From assembly GCA_934636865.1 (NCBI GenBank), contig CAKUBI010000005.1, forward strand, positions 1-64,000: DNA of 64,000 nt. Reading direction: 5' to 3'. Below are positions 9,304-16,835 of this stretch, piece after piece. A program made the position numbers and the translations under genes. Numbering within the stretch: position 1 is the first letter of the stretch; each line of letters opens with the position of its first letter. Source of the DNA: an uncultured Oscillospiraceae bacterium. Lineage in GTDB: Bacteria > Bacillota > Clostridia > Oscillospirales > Oscillospiraceae. Below the pieces are notes generated by a model that saw nothing but the letters and a program-made list of their open reading frames with translations, had not been told where the DNA came from and did not search any database.

Positions 9304-10590
9304 TCAGCGCGGCAGAAGCGCCGCTTCCTCTGCCCGCGCGCTGTGCTCCGCTCCGTCGTCGTGCGGACAAAGTGTGACGCGCAGCTCCTCAATGCGGTGG
9401 TGATCCACTTTGACAACAAGCACATCAAGATCGTCGTAAGCAAAGCGGTCGCTGCTCTCCGGCACACCGCCGCAGCGCTCCATCACCCAGCCGCTGACCG
9501 ACACCATCTCCGAGCCGGTCCTGAGGTGGAAGAAGTCGGCAAAATCGTCAAAGTCCATCCCCGCATCCACAAGATAGGTGTGCTCCGCCGTCTCGCGGAT
9601 GGGGATCTCCTCCTGCTCGTGCTCGTCCCAGATCTCGCCCACCAGCTCTTCGAGAATATCCTCCATCGTGACAATGCCGCAGGTGCCGCCGTATTCGTCT
9701 ACCACGACGGCAACGTGCGTCTTGCCCTGCTGCATCTTTTTGAGCAGCAGGCTGATCGGCTCATTCTCCGGCACAAAGATGGCGGGCGAGAGCAGCTCGG
9801 CGATCGGCTTGCCGGTCACGCCGCAGCCGACGTAAAAGTCCTTGCGGTGGATGATGCCGAGGATATGATCGATGGAATCCTGATAGACGAGCAGGCGGGA
9901 ATATTTGGTATTGGTGAATAGCGCAGCGGTCTCCTCCCGGCTCGCCGTGACCGGCAGCGCCGCGAGGTCTACGCGGTGGATGAGGATGTCCTTTGCCTGC
10001 TGCTCGGAAAATTCGATGGCGTTGCGCAGCAGCTCGCCCTCGCTTCTGTCGATGCTGCCGCCCTGCTGGACCTCATCGACGAGCATCAGCAGCTCCTCCT
10101 GCGACATTTTGCTCTCGCCGTTCAGGCGGAATGCCTTCGCCAGCAGCCTTTTCCAGAGGGAGAAGAGCAGATTGAGCGGCAGCAGCACCCAGATGAGCAC
10201 GCGCAGGATGGGTGCGGAGAACATGGCGAAGCGCTCCGCGCAGTCCTTGGCGATGCTTTTGGGCGAGATCTCGCCGAAGATCAGCACCACCACCGTGACC
10301 ACCACGGTGGAGATCGTCGCGCCCGCGTCGCCGTAATGGCGCACAAAGAGCACCGTGCCGATGGAGGCCGTCGCGATGTTGACGATGTTGTTGCCGATGA
10401 GAATCGTCGAGAGCAGCCGGTCATACTGCTCCAGCAGCTCGCACGCGAGGGCGGCGTTGGCATTGCCCTTTTCGGCAAGGGTTTTGAGCCGCGTGGTGCT
10501 GGCGGAGGAAAACGCGGTCTCCGTGGCGGAAAAGTAGGCGGAGAGCAGCAGGCACACCGCCATGATAATGATACAGGTTGTCGTTGACAA
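9304..10590 (-). CDS. CNNM/CorC-HlyC family transporter (DUF21-CBS-CorC)
   Basis: This 428-residue membrane protein belongs to the CNNM/CorB family, linked to Mg2+ efflux or transport in the cytoplasmic membrane. I choose the TTG at 10590 because AAAAGGAGC lies about 7 nt upstream and the protein then starts directly with the first hydrophobic helix (CIIIMAVCLLLSAYFSATETAFSS), a typical DUF21 N-terminus; the upstream ATG at 10656 has no such support. Three to four membrane helices are followed by two CBS domains (the second with VVVDEYGGTCGIVTMEDILEE) and a C-terminal CorC_HlyC acid-rich domain. The gene is preceded by its own promoter, a 29-codon leader ORF and a terminator-like hairpin, suggesting conditional expression, plausibly by metal level. 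Family call is firm; the ion is inferred. Confidence 0.92.
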   Translation of the reverse strand: MSTTTCIIIMAVCLLLSAYFSATETAFSSASTTRLKTLAEKGNANAALACELLEQYDRLLSTILIGNNIVNIATASIGTVLFVRHYGDAGATISTVVVTVVVLIFGEISPKSIAKDCAERFAMFSAPILRVLIWVLLPLNLLFSLWKRLLAKAFRLNGESKMSQEELLMLVDEVQQGGSIDRSEGELLRNAIEFSEQQAKDILIHRVDLAALPVTASREETAALFTNTKYSRLLVYQDSIDHILGIIHRKDFYVGCGVTGKPIAELLSPAIFVPENEPISLLLKKMQQGKTHVAVVVDEYGGTCGIVTMEDILEELVGEIWDEHEQEEIPIRETAEHTYLVDAGMDFDDFADFFHLRTGSEMVSVSGWVMERCGGVPESSDRFAYDDLDVLVVKVDHHRIEELRVTLCPHDDGAEHSARAEEAALLPR

Positions 10591-10646
10591 GATAAAAGCT
10601 CCTTTTCTGTCGCCTGTCTGAATGGTCAAAATGCGCAAATAAGCGC

Positions 10647-10672
10647 AAAAAAGCACGTCCGCCCTGCTTCTT
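10647..10672 (-). promoter_or_regulatory. Attenuator-like terminator upstream of CNNM gene
   Basis: Read on the minus strand, AAGAAGCA pairs with TGCTTTTT (8 bp, one G-U) around a 9-nt loop, ending in a T run. It overlaps the stop codon of the leader ORF and lies 57 nt before the CNNM start, the classic layout of a leader-peptide attenuator. Confidence 0.5.
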
Positions 10673-10760
10673 AGCAGCGCAGATATGCTTTCACAAACAG
10701 ATGACAGATCAGGTGGCTACTGTGATAGTCACTGCCGTCGGTATCCATATGGGCACGCAT
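10671..10760 (-). CDS. Putative leader peptide of the CNNM gene
   Basis: A 29-codon ORF lies inside the transcript that starts at the promoter 10785-10813. AAGGAGG directly abuts the first ATG (10760), so the in-frame ATG at 10748, 12 nt from the ribosome site, may be used instead and would give a 25-residue peptide. The peptide is rich in His (DGSDYHSSHLICHLFVKAYL), with two Cys and three Asp, a composition compatible with metal sensing, though this is inference. The stop codon falls inside the terminator-like stem, so ribosome position could decide read-through into the transporter gene. No protein family is claimed. Confidence 0.5.
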   Translation of the reverse strand: MRAHMDTDGSDYHSSHLICHLFVKAYLRC

Positions 10761-10784
10761 CCTCCTTCGTTTCAAATTGATGGT

Positions 10785-10813
10785 ATTGTATCAGACGCGC
10801 CCAGTACCGTCAA
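10785..10813 (-). promoter_or_regulatory. Sigma-A promoter of leader/CNNM transcript
   Basis: On the minus strand TTGACG (10808-10813) is 17 bp from TACAAT (10785-10790). Transcription would start near 10778, just before the leader ORF. Confidence 0.8.
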
Positions 10814-10857
10814 GCTAAGAAGCCGTTAAGGGCCCGGTCCGGCGGCGGGCGAGGGGA

Positions 10858-11322
10858 TCATTTGCCCGCCATCTGCTTTCCGATGATATAGATGCCCGCC
10901 AGGATCTCCGCGACTGAAAGCCCCAGCAATACGCCGGAGATAAAGTCCCGCACATCCGTACCGCCGACTGTTCCCGACATGGCGCTGCAGGCGATGCCGA
11001 GGGTGATGAGCGCAACGCCGTAGAGAATGCCCTTCTGCCGCTCCAGCTCCTGCGTGCGGTGCAGCAGATCGAGAATCTGCGCGTCGTCGTAGGCCCGCAG
11101 GCTGTCCTCCGCCGTGTCCTCACCATCCATCAGCTCCGGAAGCGACACATGGAGCGCCTCGCAGAGCGCTTGAATGATGCTGTAGTCCGGCATGCACTTG
11201 CCGTTTTCCCACTTGGAGATGGTCTTGTTGGATACGCCGAGCTGGTTTGCCAGCTGCTCCTGCGTCAGATTCTGCTCCCTGCGCTTACGCGCAATGTAAC
11301 TGCCGATGGCTGTCTGGTTCAT
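10858..11322 (-). CDS. XRE-family transcriptional regulator with C-terminal membrane segments
   Basis: The 154-residue protein has a Cro/CI helix-turn-helix at about residues 6-60 (RKRREQNLTQEQLANQLG, then SNKTISKWENGKCMPD) and, after a charged linker, two hydrophobic segments (ILYGVALITLGIACSAM and FISGVLLGLSVAEILAGIYII). Membrane-tethered XRE regulators of this layout are common in Clostridia. I use the ATG at 11322, 7-8 nt after GGGAGG; the longer frame to 11427 begins with a Pro/Cys-rich stretch unlike the family. A TATAAT-like -10 lies at 11354-11359 but I see no good -35. It stands alone; its target may be itself or the neighbouring transporter, which is not shown by the sequence. Confidence 0.85.
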   Translation of the reverse strand: MNQTAIGSYIARKRREQNLTQEQLANQLGVSNKTISKWENGKCMPDYSIIQALCEALHVSLPELMDGEDTAEDSLRAYDDAQILDLLHRTQELERQKGILYGVALITLGIACSAMSGTVGGTDVRDFISGVLLGLSVAEILAGIYIIGKQMAGK

Positions 11323-11653
11323 TTGGAATGCCTCCCGTATTGAAGATGGCCTGATTATAGGACAAAACCGGCAGAAAAAACATCCCCCACCGGTAGAATT
11401 CGGGGAGAATGGGGGAGAATGCGGCATATCTGATCGTCAGAACAGGAGCGCCCGCTTTGCTGAAAATGTCTCGGAATGATATACCAGAAAAAGCAGGCCG
11501 GTCTTAAATAGATTTTAAACTTTTCAAGGAAGAGGAGCGTTCGGCAAAGAAATACCCTTTGTGAAAGGGCTGCGAACAGGAAAGACCGTCGGCGCAGATC
11601 GGTGTAGCTGAAGCGGTCGATCACTTCCATAAAACGCTCTTTCCCTTATCCGG

Positions 11654-12394
11654 TCACCGCTGCGCCAGCGCCAGAAATTTCTTGTCCGATTGAATCGCCT
11701 GCGTCAGGAACTGACCGTCCCGGAACAGGGCGTAGGTCGTGACCGGCGCGGGGACGCTCTGCGCGCTTTCTCTGTCGGTGATGCGGATGGCCTTGAGGGG
11801 GATGCCGTGTTCCCGCGCGGCTTCCTGTACCCTTGGCACCCAGTAACAGGTGAAGGGACACTGATCGGTGTAATAGAGGACAAAGCCGGGCTCGCTGACC
11901 TGCGGATGCTTCGCGCATGCTTTGAACCTCGGCGGCTGCGCAGACGGTTCGATGGGGAGATACATGAGATCGATCCCGCAGTCGGATACGTCCGCCACCC
12001 GGAAGCCCTTGTGGGCAAGAAATTTTGGGTCGGCGAGAAATTCCCGCTTCCGCCCCTCGGCGCACAGGATGCAGATGCCGTTCCTGCCCTGCGCTCCGGC
12101 GTCACGGATACACTCCTCCAGCAGCTCGTTCGCGTATCCGTGCCCCTTCATGGAGCCGGAGACCCACAGGCAGCTGATGTAGAGCCAGCCGTCCGCCTCA
12201 ATGGGCACCCACGCGTTTTCCGCCGGGAGGTACTCAATGAAGCATTTGCCGCGCTCCTTGCTGCGGTAAAAAACAAGCCCCTCTTCAAAGCGCTGCTTCA
12301 TCCATTCCTTTTTGGCGAGACTCTGCTTACCGGACATGGCGCAGCAGATGTGCTCTTTGTCAATATTGTCTTTCGTGATGCGAATGTAGTTCAT
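11654..12394 (-). CDS. GNAT-family acetyltransferase with YoaP-like C-terminal domain
   Basis: The 246-residue protein starts at the ATG preceded by GGGAGGA. Residues 1-145 form a GNAT acyl-CoA-binding fold (LWVSGSMKGHGYANELLEECI is the acetyl-CoA loop and helix). The C-terminal ~100 residues match the YoaP-type domain, with a thioredoxin-like patch DQCPFTCYWVPRVQEAA and a cis-Pro-like VPAPVTTYALF segment. Members are typed as N-acetyltransferases of unknown substrate. The gene is apparently monocistronic; a terminator at 12538-12585 separates it from the decayed region upstream. The family assignment is good, the substrate unknown. Confidence 0.85.
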   Translation of the reverse strand: MNYIRITKDNIDKEHICCAMSGKQSLAKKEWMKQRFEEGLVFYRSKERGKCFIEYLPAENAWVPIEADGWLYISCLWVSGSMKGHGYANELLEECIRDAGAQGRNGICILCAEGRKREFLADPKFLAHKGFRVADVSDCGIDLMYLPIEPSAQPPRFKACAKHPQVSEPGFVLYYTDQCPFTCYWVPRVQEAAREHGIPLKAIRITDRESAQSVPAPVTTYALFRDGQFLTQAIQSDKKFLALAQR

Positions 12395-12537
12395 TCGTTG
12401 TTCCTCCCGCCGCTTTTTATGAATTCTTCGAATGCCGGGATACTGCCGCCCTTTTGATAGCTGCTGCCATCCGCCGCCCGGTCCGGAAACGGGGCCAGAT
12501 CGGATAAGATGTGATCTGATTCCATGGTGACACTTCC

Positions 12538-12585
12538 AAAAAAACGCAGAGCGGATCTGACTTCCCGTCAGGTTCGGCTCTGCGT
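12538..12585 (-). terminator. Rho-independent terminator (minus strand)
   Basis: ACGCAGAGC (12544-12552) pairs with GCTCTGCGT (12577-12585), with an inner CTGAC/GTCAG stem. Read on the minus strand it ends in TTTTTTT. It probably ended the gene whose 3' remnant lies at 12745-12880. Confidence 0.85.
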
Positions 12586-12625
12586 CTTGGCGTCTGGCTC
12601 CCACTCAATTCGGTTTTCGTTTCTG

Positions 12626-12672
12626 GCTTGTCCAGGACCGGCGGGATACAGGGATCCGCGGCGTGGACAAGC
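12626..12672. repeat. 9-bp inverted repeat in decayed intergenic stretch
   Basis: GCTTGTCCA (12626-12634) and TGGACAAGC (12664-12672) are perfect inverted copies 29 nt apart. No coding frame is evident from 12400 to 12745. The role is unknown. Confidence 0.4.
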
Positions 12673-12744
12673 TTACGAATGAAAGTGTAATAACAACCGG
12701 GCGGTTTGTCAATAGCATAATGGGACCGGCCTGTCCCTGACGGG

Positions 12745-12880
12745 TCAGAATGTCAGGTTCGTGTCCTTGACAAAGTTCTGGGTCCCGTACAGCACCAGTG
12801 CATCGGTGATGCCGTTCTCCCTGGCGTATTCCGTCACATCGCCTTTGAAGAAGCGGAGGTCGAGCACATGGACCTCGGCC
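12745..12880 (-). pseudogene. 3' remnant of a second gene (DHHW/SGNH-like C-terminus)
   Basis: On the minus strand a frame different from the MATE fragment reads EVHVLDLRFFKGDVTEYA, then a segment ending ITDALVLYGTQNFVKDTNLTF and a TGA at 12745-12747. This has the look of a genuine C-terminus, and it resembles the end of secreted DHHW/SGNH-type proteins that start far upstream. The frame has a stop just upstream of the junction, so nothing else of the gene remains. It is followed by a good terminator, as expected for a real 3' end. The family name is tentative. Confidence 0.5.
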
Positions 12881-13136
12881 TACGGTCGCCCGCGCCAATG
12901 GCTTGTCCGATGCTGACGGTCGTTCCCATCGCAAGCCCGACGATCATTACCGTGAGCATGTGCATGACCTGTGAGCCGATGGAAACGGCGGTGGTGCTGG
13001 CAACACCCTCAAACTGACCGATGATGAACAGGTCGGCCATCCCGTAAAGCGTCTGCAAAAAATACGAGAGTAAGTACGGCAGCGAGAACCAAATGACATT
13101 TTTGAATACGCTGCCGGTAGTAAGATTTTTTTCCAT
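12834..13136 (-). pseudogene. Truncated MATE-family efflux pump (N-terminal fragment)
   Basis: The first ~86 residues are a clear MATE (NorM/DinF-type) N-terminus: MEKNLTTGSVFKNVIWFSL, the helix YLLSYFLQTLYGMADLFIIG and a segment ending GLAMGTTVSIGQAIGAGDR. The family is usually about 450 residues long. After GAGDR the sequence departs and stops within 14 codons, exactly where the second gene remnant begins, so a deletion has fused the two genes. A MerR-type promoter precedes it and would still drive the fragment. Only about two of twelve helices remain, so it cannot be a working pump. Confidence 0.85.
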
Positions 13137-13172
13137 TGCGTTTGTTTCTTCTTTGCGTTTGATGATGTTTAC

Positions 13173-13203
13173 ATTATAAACTCTATAACAGTTGTAGGGT
13201 CAA
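13173..13203 (-). promoter_or_regulatory. MerR-type promoter with operator in a 19-bp spacer
   Basis: On the minus strand TTGACC (13198-13203) and TATAAT (13173-13178) are 19 bp apart, the long spacer typical of MerR/SoxR-activated promoters. The spacer holds a dyad of half-sites ACCCTACAAC and GTTATAGAGT around one central base (13180-13200). It drives the truncated MATE gene. No MerR regulator is present in the window, consistent with loss of the partner gene. Confidence 0.75.
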
Positions 13204-13271
13204 GAGAGAAATTGAAAAAAGTACGCGCAAGAAAGAAAAAGGTGATTATTTGATTCGGTTCAGATGGTAAT

Positions 13272-13304
13272 AAAAGCCCGCAGGCGGTTAAACCTGCGGG
13301 CTTT
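13272..13304. terminator. Terminator-like hairpin
   Basis: AAAGCCCGCAGG and CCTGCGGGCTTT form a 12-bp stem. The flanking A/T runs are short. It lies between the tRNA terminator and the MATE promoter and may stop read-through in either direction. Confidence 0.6.
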
Positions 13305-13421
13305 GTGCTGCTGGGAATTACGTATTGATTTCTGTACCGCCCTGAAATTTGAAAGTCATCCGCACGTCGGCGTGGACGGTTACGGTAGTCGTCAACTACG
13401 CCCACTGTGAACTCGCTGTAT

Positions 13422-13469
13422 AAAAAGCGAGTGTTCTTACAGCTTTTCAAATGCTGTAAGAACACTCGC
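13422..13469 (-). terminator. Terminator of tRNA-Leu transcript
   Basis: A perfect 17-bp stem (13427-13443 with 13453-13469) around a 9-nt loop is followed on the minus strand by TTTTT. It begins 3 nt after the tRNA CCA end. Confidence 0.9.
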
Positions 13470-13471
13470 CA

Positions 13472-13557
13472 TGGTGCGGGCGGCGGGACTCGAACCCGCA
13501 CACCACTAAGGTAACGGAACCTAAATCCGTCGAGTCTGCCAATTCCACCACGCCCGC
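13472..13557 (-). tRNA. tRNA-Leu (anticodon UAG), CCA encoded
   Basis: The minus strand starts GCGGGCG and ends CGCCCGC-A-CCA, a perfect 7-bp acceptor stem. The anticodon stem ACGGA/TCCGT holds loop TTTAGGT, giving anticodon UAG for CUA/CUN leucine codons. A long class II variable arm and a standard T-arm (GCGGG-TTCGAGT-CCCGC) complete the fold. Confidence 0.97.
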
Positions 13558-13567
13558 ATATATTTGA

Positions 13568-13596
13568 ACTATAACACAACCGGCGGGCGGCGGCAA
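13568..13596 (-). promoter_or_regulatory. Promoter of tRNA-Leu
   Basis: On the minus strand TTGCCG (13591-13596) is 17 bp from TATAGT (13568-13573), placing the start just ahead of the tRNA. Confidence 0.75.
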
Positions 13597-13608
13597 GAAG
13601 AAAATTCG

Positions 13609-13637
13609 TTGCAAAGCGCGGCGCACTGCCTTATAAT
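13609..13637 (+). promoter_or_regulatory. Promoter of FliB-type gene
   Basis: TTGCAA (13609-13614) is 17 bp from a perfect TATAAT (13632-13637), 27 nt before the GTG start. It is divergent from the tRNA promoter. Confidence 0.75.
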
Positions 13638-13663
13638 GGCGGAAAGAAAAAGGGGGGATCGCC

Positions 13664-14605
13664 GTGCTGAACGTCTATCCGGACTATTACCCGCAGTTTC
13701 ACTGCATCGCGGACCGCTGCCGCCACAACTGCTGCATCGGCTGGGAGATCGACGTGGACGAAAAGTCGCTCGATGCTTATCGGAAGATCGGCGGCGAAAT
13801 GGGCGCGCGCCTTGCAGAAAATATCGCGCAGGACGGCGATTCGCCGCATTTCATCCTCGGCGCGCACGAGCGCTGCCCGTTTTTGAACGATCAAAACCTC
13901 TGCGACCTTATCCTGTACGGCGGGGAGGGCATGCTCTGCCAGATCTGCACCGACCATCCGCGATACCGCAGCTTTTTTTCAGAGCGCACGGAGATCGGCG
14001 CGGGGCTGTGCTGTGAGGAGGCTGCACGGCTCATCCTGACCAAGAAGGACAAAGCTGCGCTGATCGTGACGGGCGAGGGAACGCTCGAGGAAGAGGAGGC
14101 GGCCCTGCTCGCGCTGCGCGAGAAGCTCTTTGCTGCCGCGCAGGAGCGCGAAAAGCCGATCTTTCAGCGCATGGAGGATGTTTTAGAGCTCTGCGGCACG
14201 GCGCTGCCCGAGCTCCCGCTCGCACAGTGGGCGGCGTTCTATCTCTCACTTGAGCGGATGGATGAAGCGTGGACCGCCATCCTTGAGGAGCTGCGCGCGC
14301 ACGCGGACGAGCTGCCGCTGGACGCCTTCGCCGCGCACATGCGCGGCCGCGAGACGGAGTATGAGCAGATGCTCGTCTACTTCCTCTACCGCCATGTGCC
14401 GACGGCGCTCGACGATGGGGACGTTGGCAGCAAGGCGGCATTCGCCGCCGCGTCGGTCCGGCTGCTCTATGCCCTCGGCGCGCTGCACGTTAAGCTTTAT
14501 GGCGATTTTACCGTGGACGATCAGATCGAACTCTGCCGTCTGTACAGCGCGGAGGTCGAATACTCCGACGACAACCTGAACGCGCTGTTTGACGCGCTGA
14601 TGTAA
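13664..14605 (+). CDS. FliB-family protein (flagellin lysine-N-methylase type)
   Basis: The 313-residue protein begins at GTG behind AGGGGGG. Its N-terminus carries the Cys-rich pattern of FliB/YkgJ-like proteins: Cys14, Cys19, Cys23-Cys24, Cys71, Cys80, Cys92, Cys95 and Cys116-Cys117, a likely iron-sulfur or zinc site. The family is annotated as flagellin lysine methylase, but many members occur in Clostridia without flagella and no flagellar gene is in this window, so the substrate is uncertain. It is somewhat shorter than characterised FliB (about 370-400). It is a single gene with its own promoter; the next gene has a separate promoter. Confidence 0.75.
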   Translation: MLNVYPDYYPQFHCIADRCRHNCCIGWEIDVDEKSLDAYRKIGGEMGARLAENIAQDGDSPHFILGAHERCPFLNDQNLCDLILYGGEGMLCQICTDHPRYRSFFSERTEIGAGLCCEEAARLILTKKDKAALIVTGEGTLEEEEAALLALREKLFAAAQEREKPIFQRMEDVLELCGTALPELPLAQWAAFYLSLERMDEAWTAILEELRAHADELPLDAFAAHMRGRETEYEQMLVYFLYRHVPTALDDGDVGSKAAFAAASVRLLYALGALHVKLYGDFTVDDQIELCRLYSAEVEYSDDNLNALFDALM

Positions 14606-14664
14606 AGAAGATTCCGCGCATTGCCGAAAGAGGTCGAAGCGCGGGATTTTTGCGCGAATTTGGA

Positions 14665-14693
14665 TTGATTCTTATGTAAACCTGTGGTATACT
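14665..14693 (+). promoter_or_regulatory. Extended -10 promoter of the double lysozyme
   Basis: TTGATT (14665-14670) is 17 bp from TATACT (14688-14693), which is preceded by TGG, an extended -10 element. Confidence 0.75.
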
Positions 14694-14752
14694 GCTGACA
14701 AAACTCGGAACGGGCGGATGTTTGCGCCCCGTCAGGCAAAGGAGAGCAGACC

Positions 14753-16777
14753 ATGACAAAGAACACTCGCAGAAAAAGTTTTCCGTCGCTGCTTTTGGCG
14801 CTGTGCCTTGCGATGCAGCTGTGCATCCCGGTGCTGGCGAGCGGCACGATGATGACCGCGGGCAGCGCGGCTATCCGCCAGCTGGAGGAAGAGGAAGGCT
14901 TCCGCGCGGAAAAGTACGAAGCAAACGGCAAGTGGTACATCGGCTACGGCACGGAGTGCGGCGCGGAGGATTATCCCAACGGCATCACCCAGCAGGAGGC
15001 CGAAGCGCTGCTTCTGGGCAAGGTCGCGGAGTTTGAGGTCAAGCTCAACGACTTTTTCGCACGCTACGGCGTGACGCCCACGCAGGGGCAGTTCGACGCG
15101 CTCATCTGCTTCACCTACAACTACGGCACGGGCTGGATGGGCGGCACGAGCAAGCTCGTGAAGATCGCCAGCGGCGAGGTCCAGGCCACGCGCCTTGAGG
15201 TCGCGCAGGCGTTCGGCGAATGGTGCCATTCCGGCGGTCAGGCGCAGCAGGGCCTTGCGGACCGTCGGCTTCAGGAAGCCGCACTCTACCTTGACGACAG
15301 TACCTACGCGGCGGGGAACGAGTTCGTCTATCTTATCATCAACAAGGAAAACGGCGTTTCGTATGAGACGGATTTCCGCGTTTACCAGCGCGGCGCGGCC
15401 TACGGCAGCTTCCCCAGGATGGAAAAGCTCGGCAGCACCTTCGCCGGCCTCAAGACCGCGAGCGGCGCGGTGCTGACCGAGAGCAGCATTGCCAGCGGCA
15501 ACGTGGTCGCCACGGCGGCGTGGACGGCCAACAGCTATACCGGCACGACCTATTCCGACGTGAACAAGGGCGACTGGTTCTATGACTACGTCATGGAGCT
15601 GAGCGCGCAGGGCATCGTCGGCGGCAACGGCGACGGGACCTTCGCCCCCAACCGTGCCACGAGCACGGGCGAGATGCTCAAGCTCGTGCTGCTTGCGACG
15701 GGCCACAAGGAGCAGTCGCCCACATCCTCCCACTGGGCCAGCGGCTACGGCACCTATGCGCTCTCGATGGGCTACCTCTCGCGCGAGAAGTCCGAGGCGC
15801 TCGACGCGCCCATCAGCCGCCTTGATGTCGCTTATCTCGCGGCCAGGGCCATGGGCTATGGTGCGTCCAACAGCGCGTCCCCCTTTGCCGACGTGAACGA
15901 CGGCTATGTGACCGCGCTTTATGAAGCGGGCATCTTCATCGGCACGACGGTCGGCGACAAGATCTATTTCTACCCGGACAGCAGCATCACGCGAGCCGAG
16001 GTCGCGACGATCGTGTGGCGCATCTATCAGGCGAACGCGACGAACACCAAGCAGAAGATCCACTACAAGGACTACACACTCGACGTGCTCGAGGGTGTGC
16101 CGACGAACAATTACAATAAATCCGCCTTCTCAAAGAGCGGCAGCATCATGTACTATAACGATCCCAACGTGCGCACGCGCCTCGGCATCGACGTTTCCCA
16201 GTATCAGGGCGATGTGGACTGGGCGGCAGTCGCGGCGAGCGGCGTGGAATTCGCCATCGCGCGCGTGGGCGGCCGCGGCTACACCGCGGGCTCTATCTAC
16301 GCCGACACGAAGTTCGACGAATATGCCGACGGCGCGGCACGCGCGGGCCTTCAGGTGGGGGCGTACTTCTTCTCCCAGGCTGTGAGCGTGGAGGAAGCGC
16401 GGGAGGAAGCCTATTACGTGCTCGACAAGCTGCGCGGCCACAGCATTACCGGCCCCGTGGTGTTCGACTGGGAGGTCATCGGCAAGTCCAGCGCCCGCAC
16501 TTATGGGCTGGAGACAAGCGTTCTGTGCGCCGCGGCGCGGACCTTCTGCGAGATCATCGAGAGCGCGGGCTACGACGCGATGATCTACATCAATGACTAC
16601 GCGGGCTACATCAAGTACGATCTCAGTCAGGTCGTGGAGTATCCGCTCTGGTACGCGAACTACAGCACGGACGCGCCGACGTTCTACTATGACTTTGCCA
16701 TGTGGCAGTATTCCTCCAAGGGCAGCGTGCCCGGCATCAAGGGCAACGTGGACATGGACCTCTGGTTCATCAAGTAA
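14753..16777 (+). CDS. Secreted bifunctional lysozyme: GH24-like, three SLH repeats, GH25
   Basis: This 674-residue muralytic surface protein starts behind AAAGGAGAG and has a signal peptide (to about Ala29). Residues ~38-185 are a GH24 phage-type lysozyme domain with catalytic Glu48 (EEEGFR) and the GYGT turn. The Asp expected nine residues after the Glu is Ala57, so this site may be weakened. Three SLH repeats sit in the middle (about 264-430) instead of at an end. Residues ~475-674 are a GH25 muramidase with Asp480 (GIDVSQYQG), Asp572 and Glu574 (VFDWEV) intact. It is a wall-anchored peptidoglycan hydrolase, plausibly for remodelling or competition. It has its own promoter and terminator. 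Phage origin is unlikely given the signal peptide and SLH repeats. Confidence 0.93.
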   Translation: MTKNTRRKSFPSLLLALCLAMQLCIPVLASGTMMTAGSAAIRQLEEEEGFRAEKYEANGKWYIGYGTECGAEDYPNGITQQEAEALLLGKVAEFEVKLNDFFARYGVTPTQGQFDALICFTYNYGTGWMGGTSKLVKIASGEVQATRLEVAQAFGEWCHSGGQAQQGLADRRLQEAALYLDDSTYAAGNEFVYLIINKENGVSYETDFRVYQRGAAYGSFPRMEKLGSTFAGLKTASGAVLTESSIASGNVVATAAWTANSYTGTTYSDVNKGDWFYDYVMELSAQGIVGGNGDGTFAPNRATSTGEMLKLVLLATGHKEQSPTSSHWASGYGTYALSMGYLSREKSEALDAPISRLDVAYLAARAMGYGASNSASPFADVNDGYVTALYEAGIFIGTTVGDKIYFYPDSSITRAEVATIVWRIYQANATNTKQKIHYKDYTLDVLEGVPTNNYNKSAFSKSGSIMYYNDPNVRTRLGIDVSQYQGDVDWAAVAASGVEFAIARVGGRGYTAGSIYADTKFDEYADGAARAGLQVGAYFFSQAVSVEEAREEAYYVLDKLRGHSITGPVVFDWEVIGKSSARTYGLETSVLCAAARTFCEIIESAGYDAMIYINDYAGYIKYDLSQVVEYPLWYANYSTDAPTFYYDFAMWQYSSKGSVPGIKGNVDMDLWFIK

Positions 16778-16781
16778 AGAG

Positions 16782-16825
16782 ACAAAAGAAAGGCGATGGC
16801 CGGCAGGCCATTGCCCTTCTTTTGT
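16782..16825. terminator. Bidirectional terminator between convergent genes
   Basis: A long stem (ACAAAAGAA...GGCGATGGCC with GGCCATTGCC...TTCTTTTGT) around GGCA ends both the lysozyme and the DUF362 transcript. Confidence 0.9.
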
Positions 16826-16835
16826 GATCGCGGAT

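Noticed and set aside
11355..11630. 91-codon minus-strand ORF in the gap between XRE and YoaP-like genes
   Set aside because: No ribosome site, odd Cys/Phe/Arg composition, no family; I see no other gene in 11323-11653.
13169..13579. 136-codon minus-strand ORF over tRNA-Leu
   Set aside because: It is the translation of the tRNA and its terminator.
14753..16777. Prophage lysis gene
   Set aside because: The double lysozyme has a host-type signal peptide and SLH repeats, and there are no phage structural, integrase or holin genes nearby.
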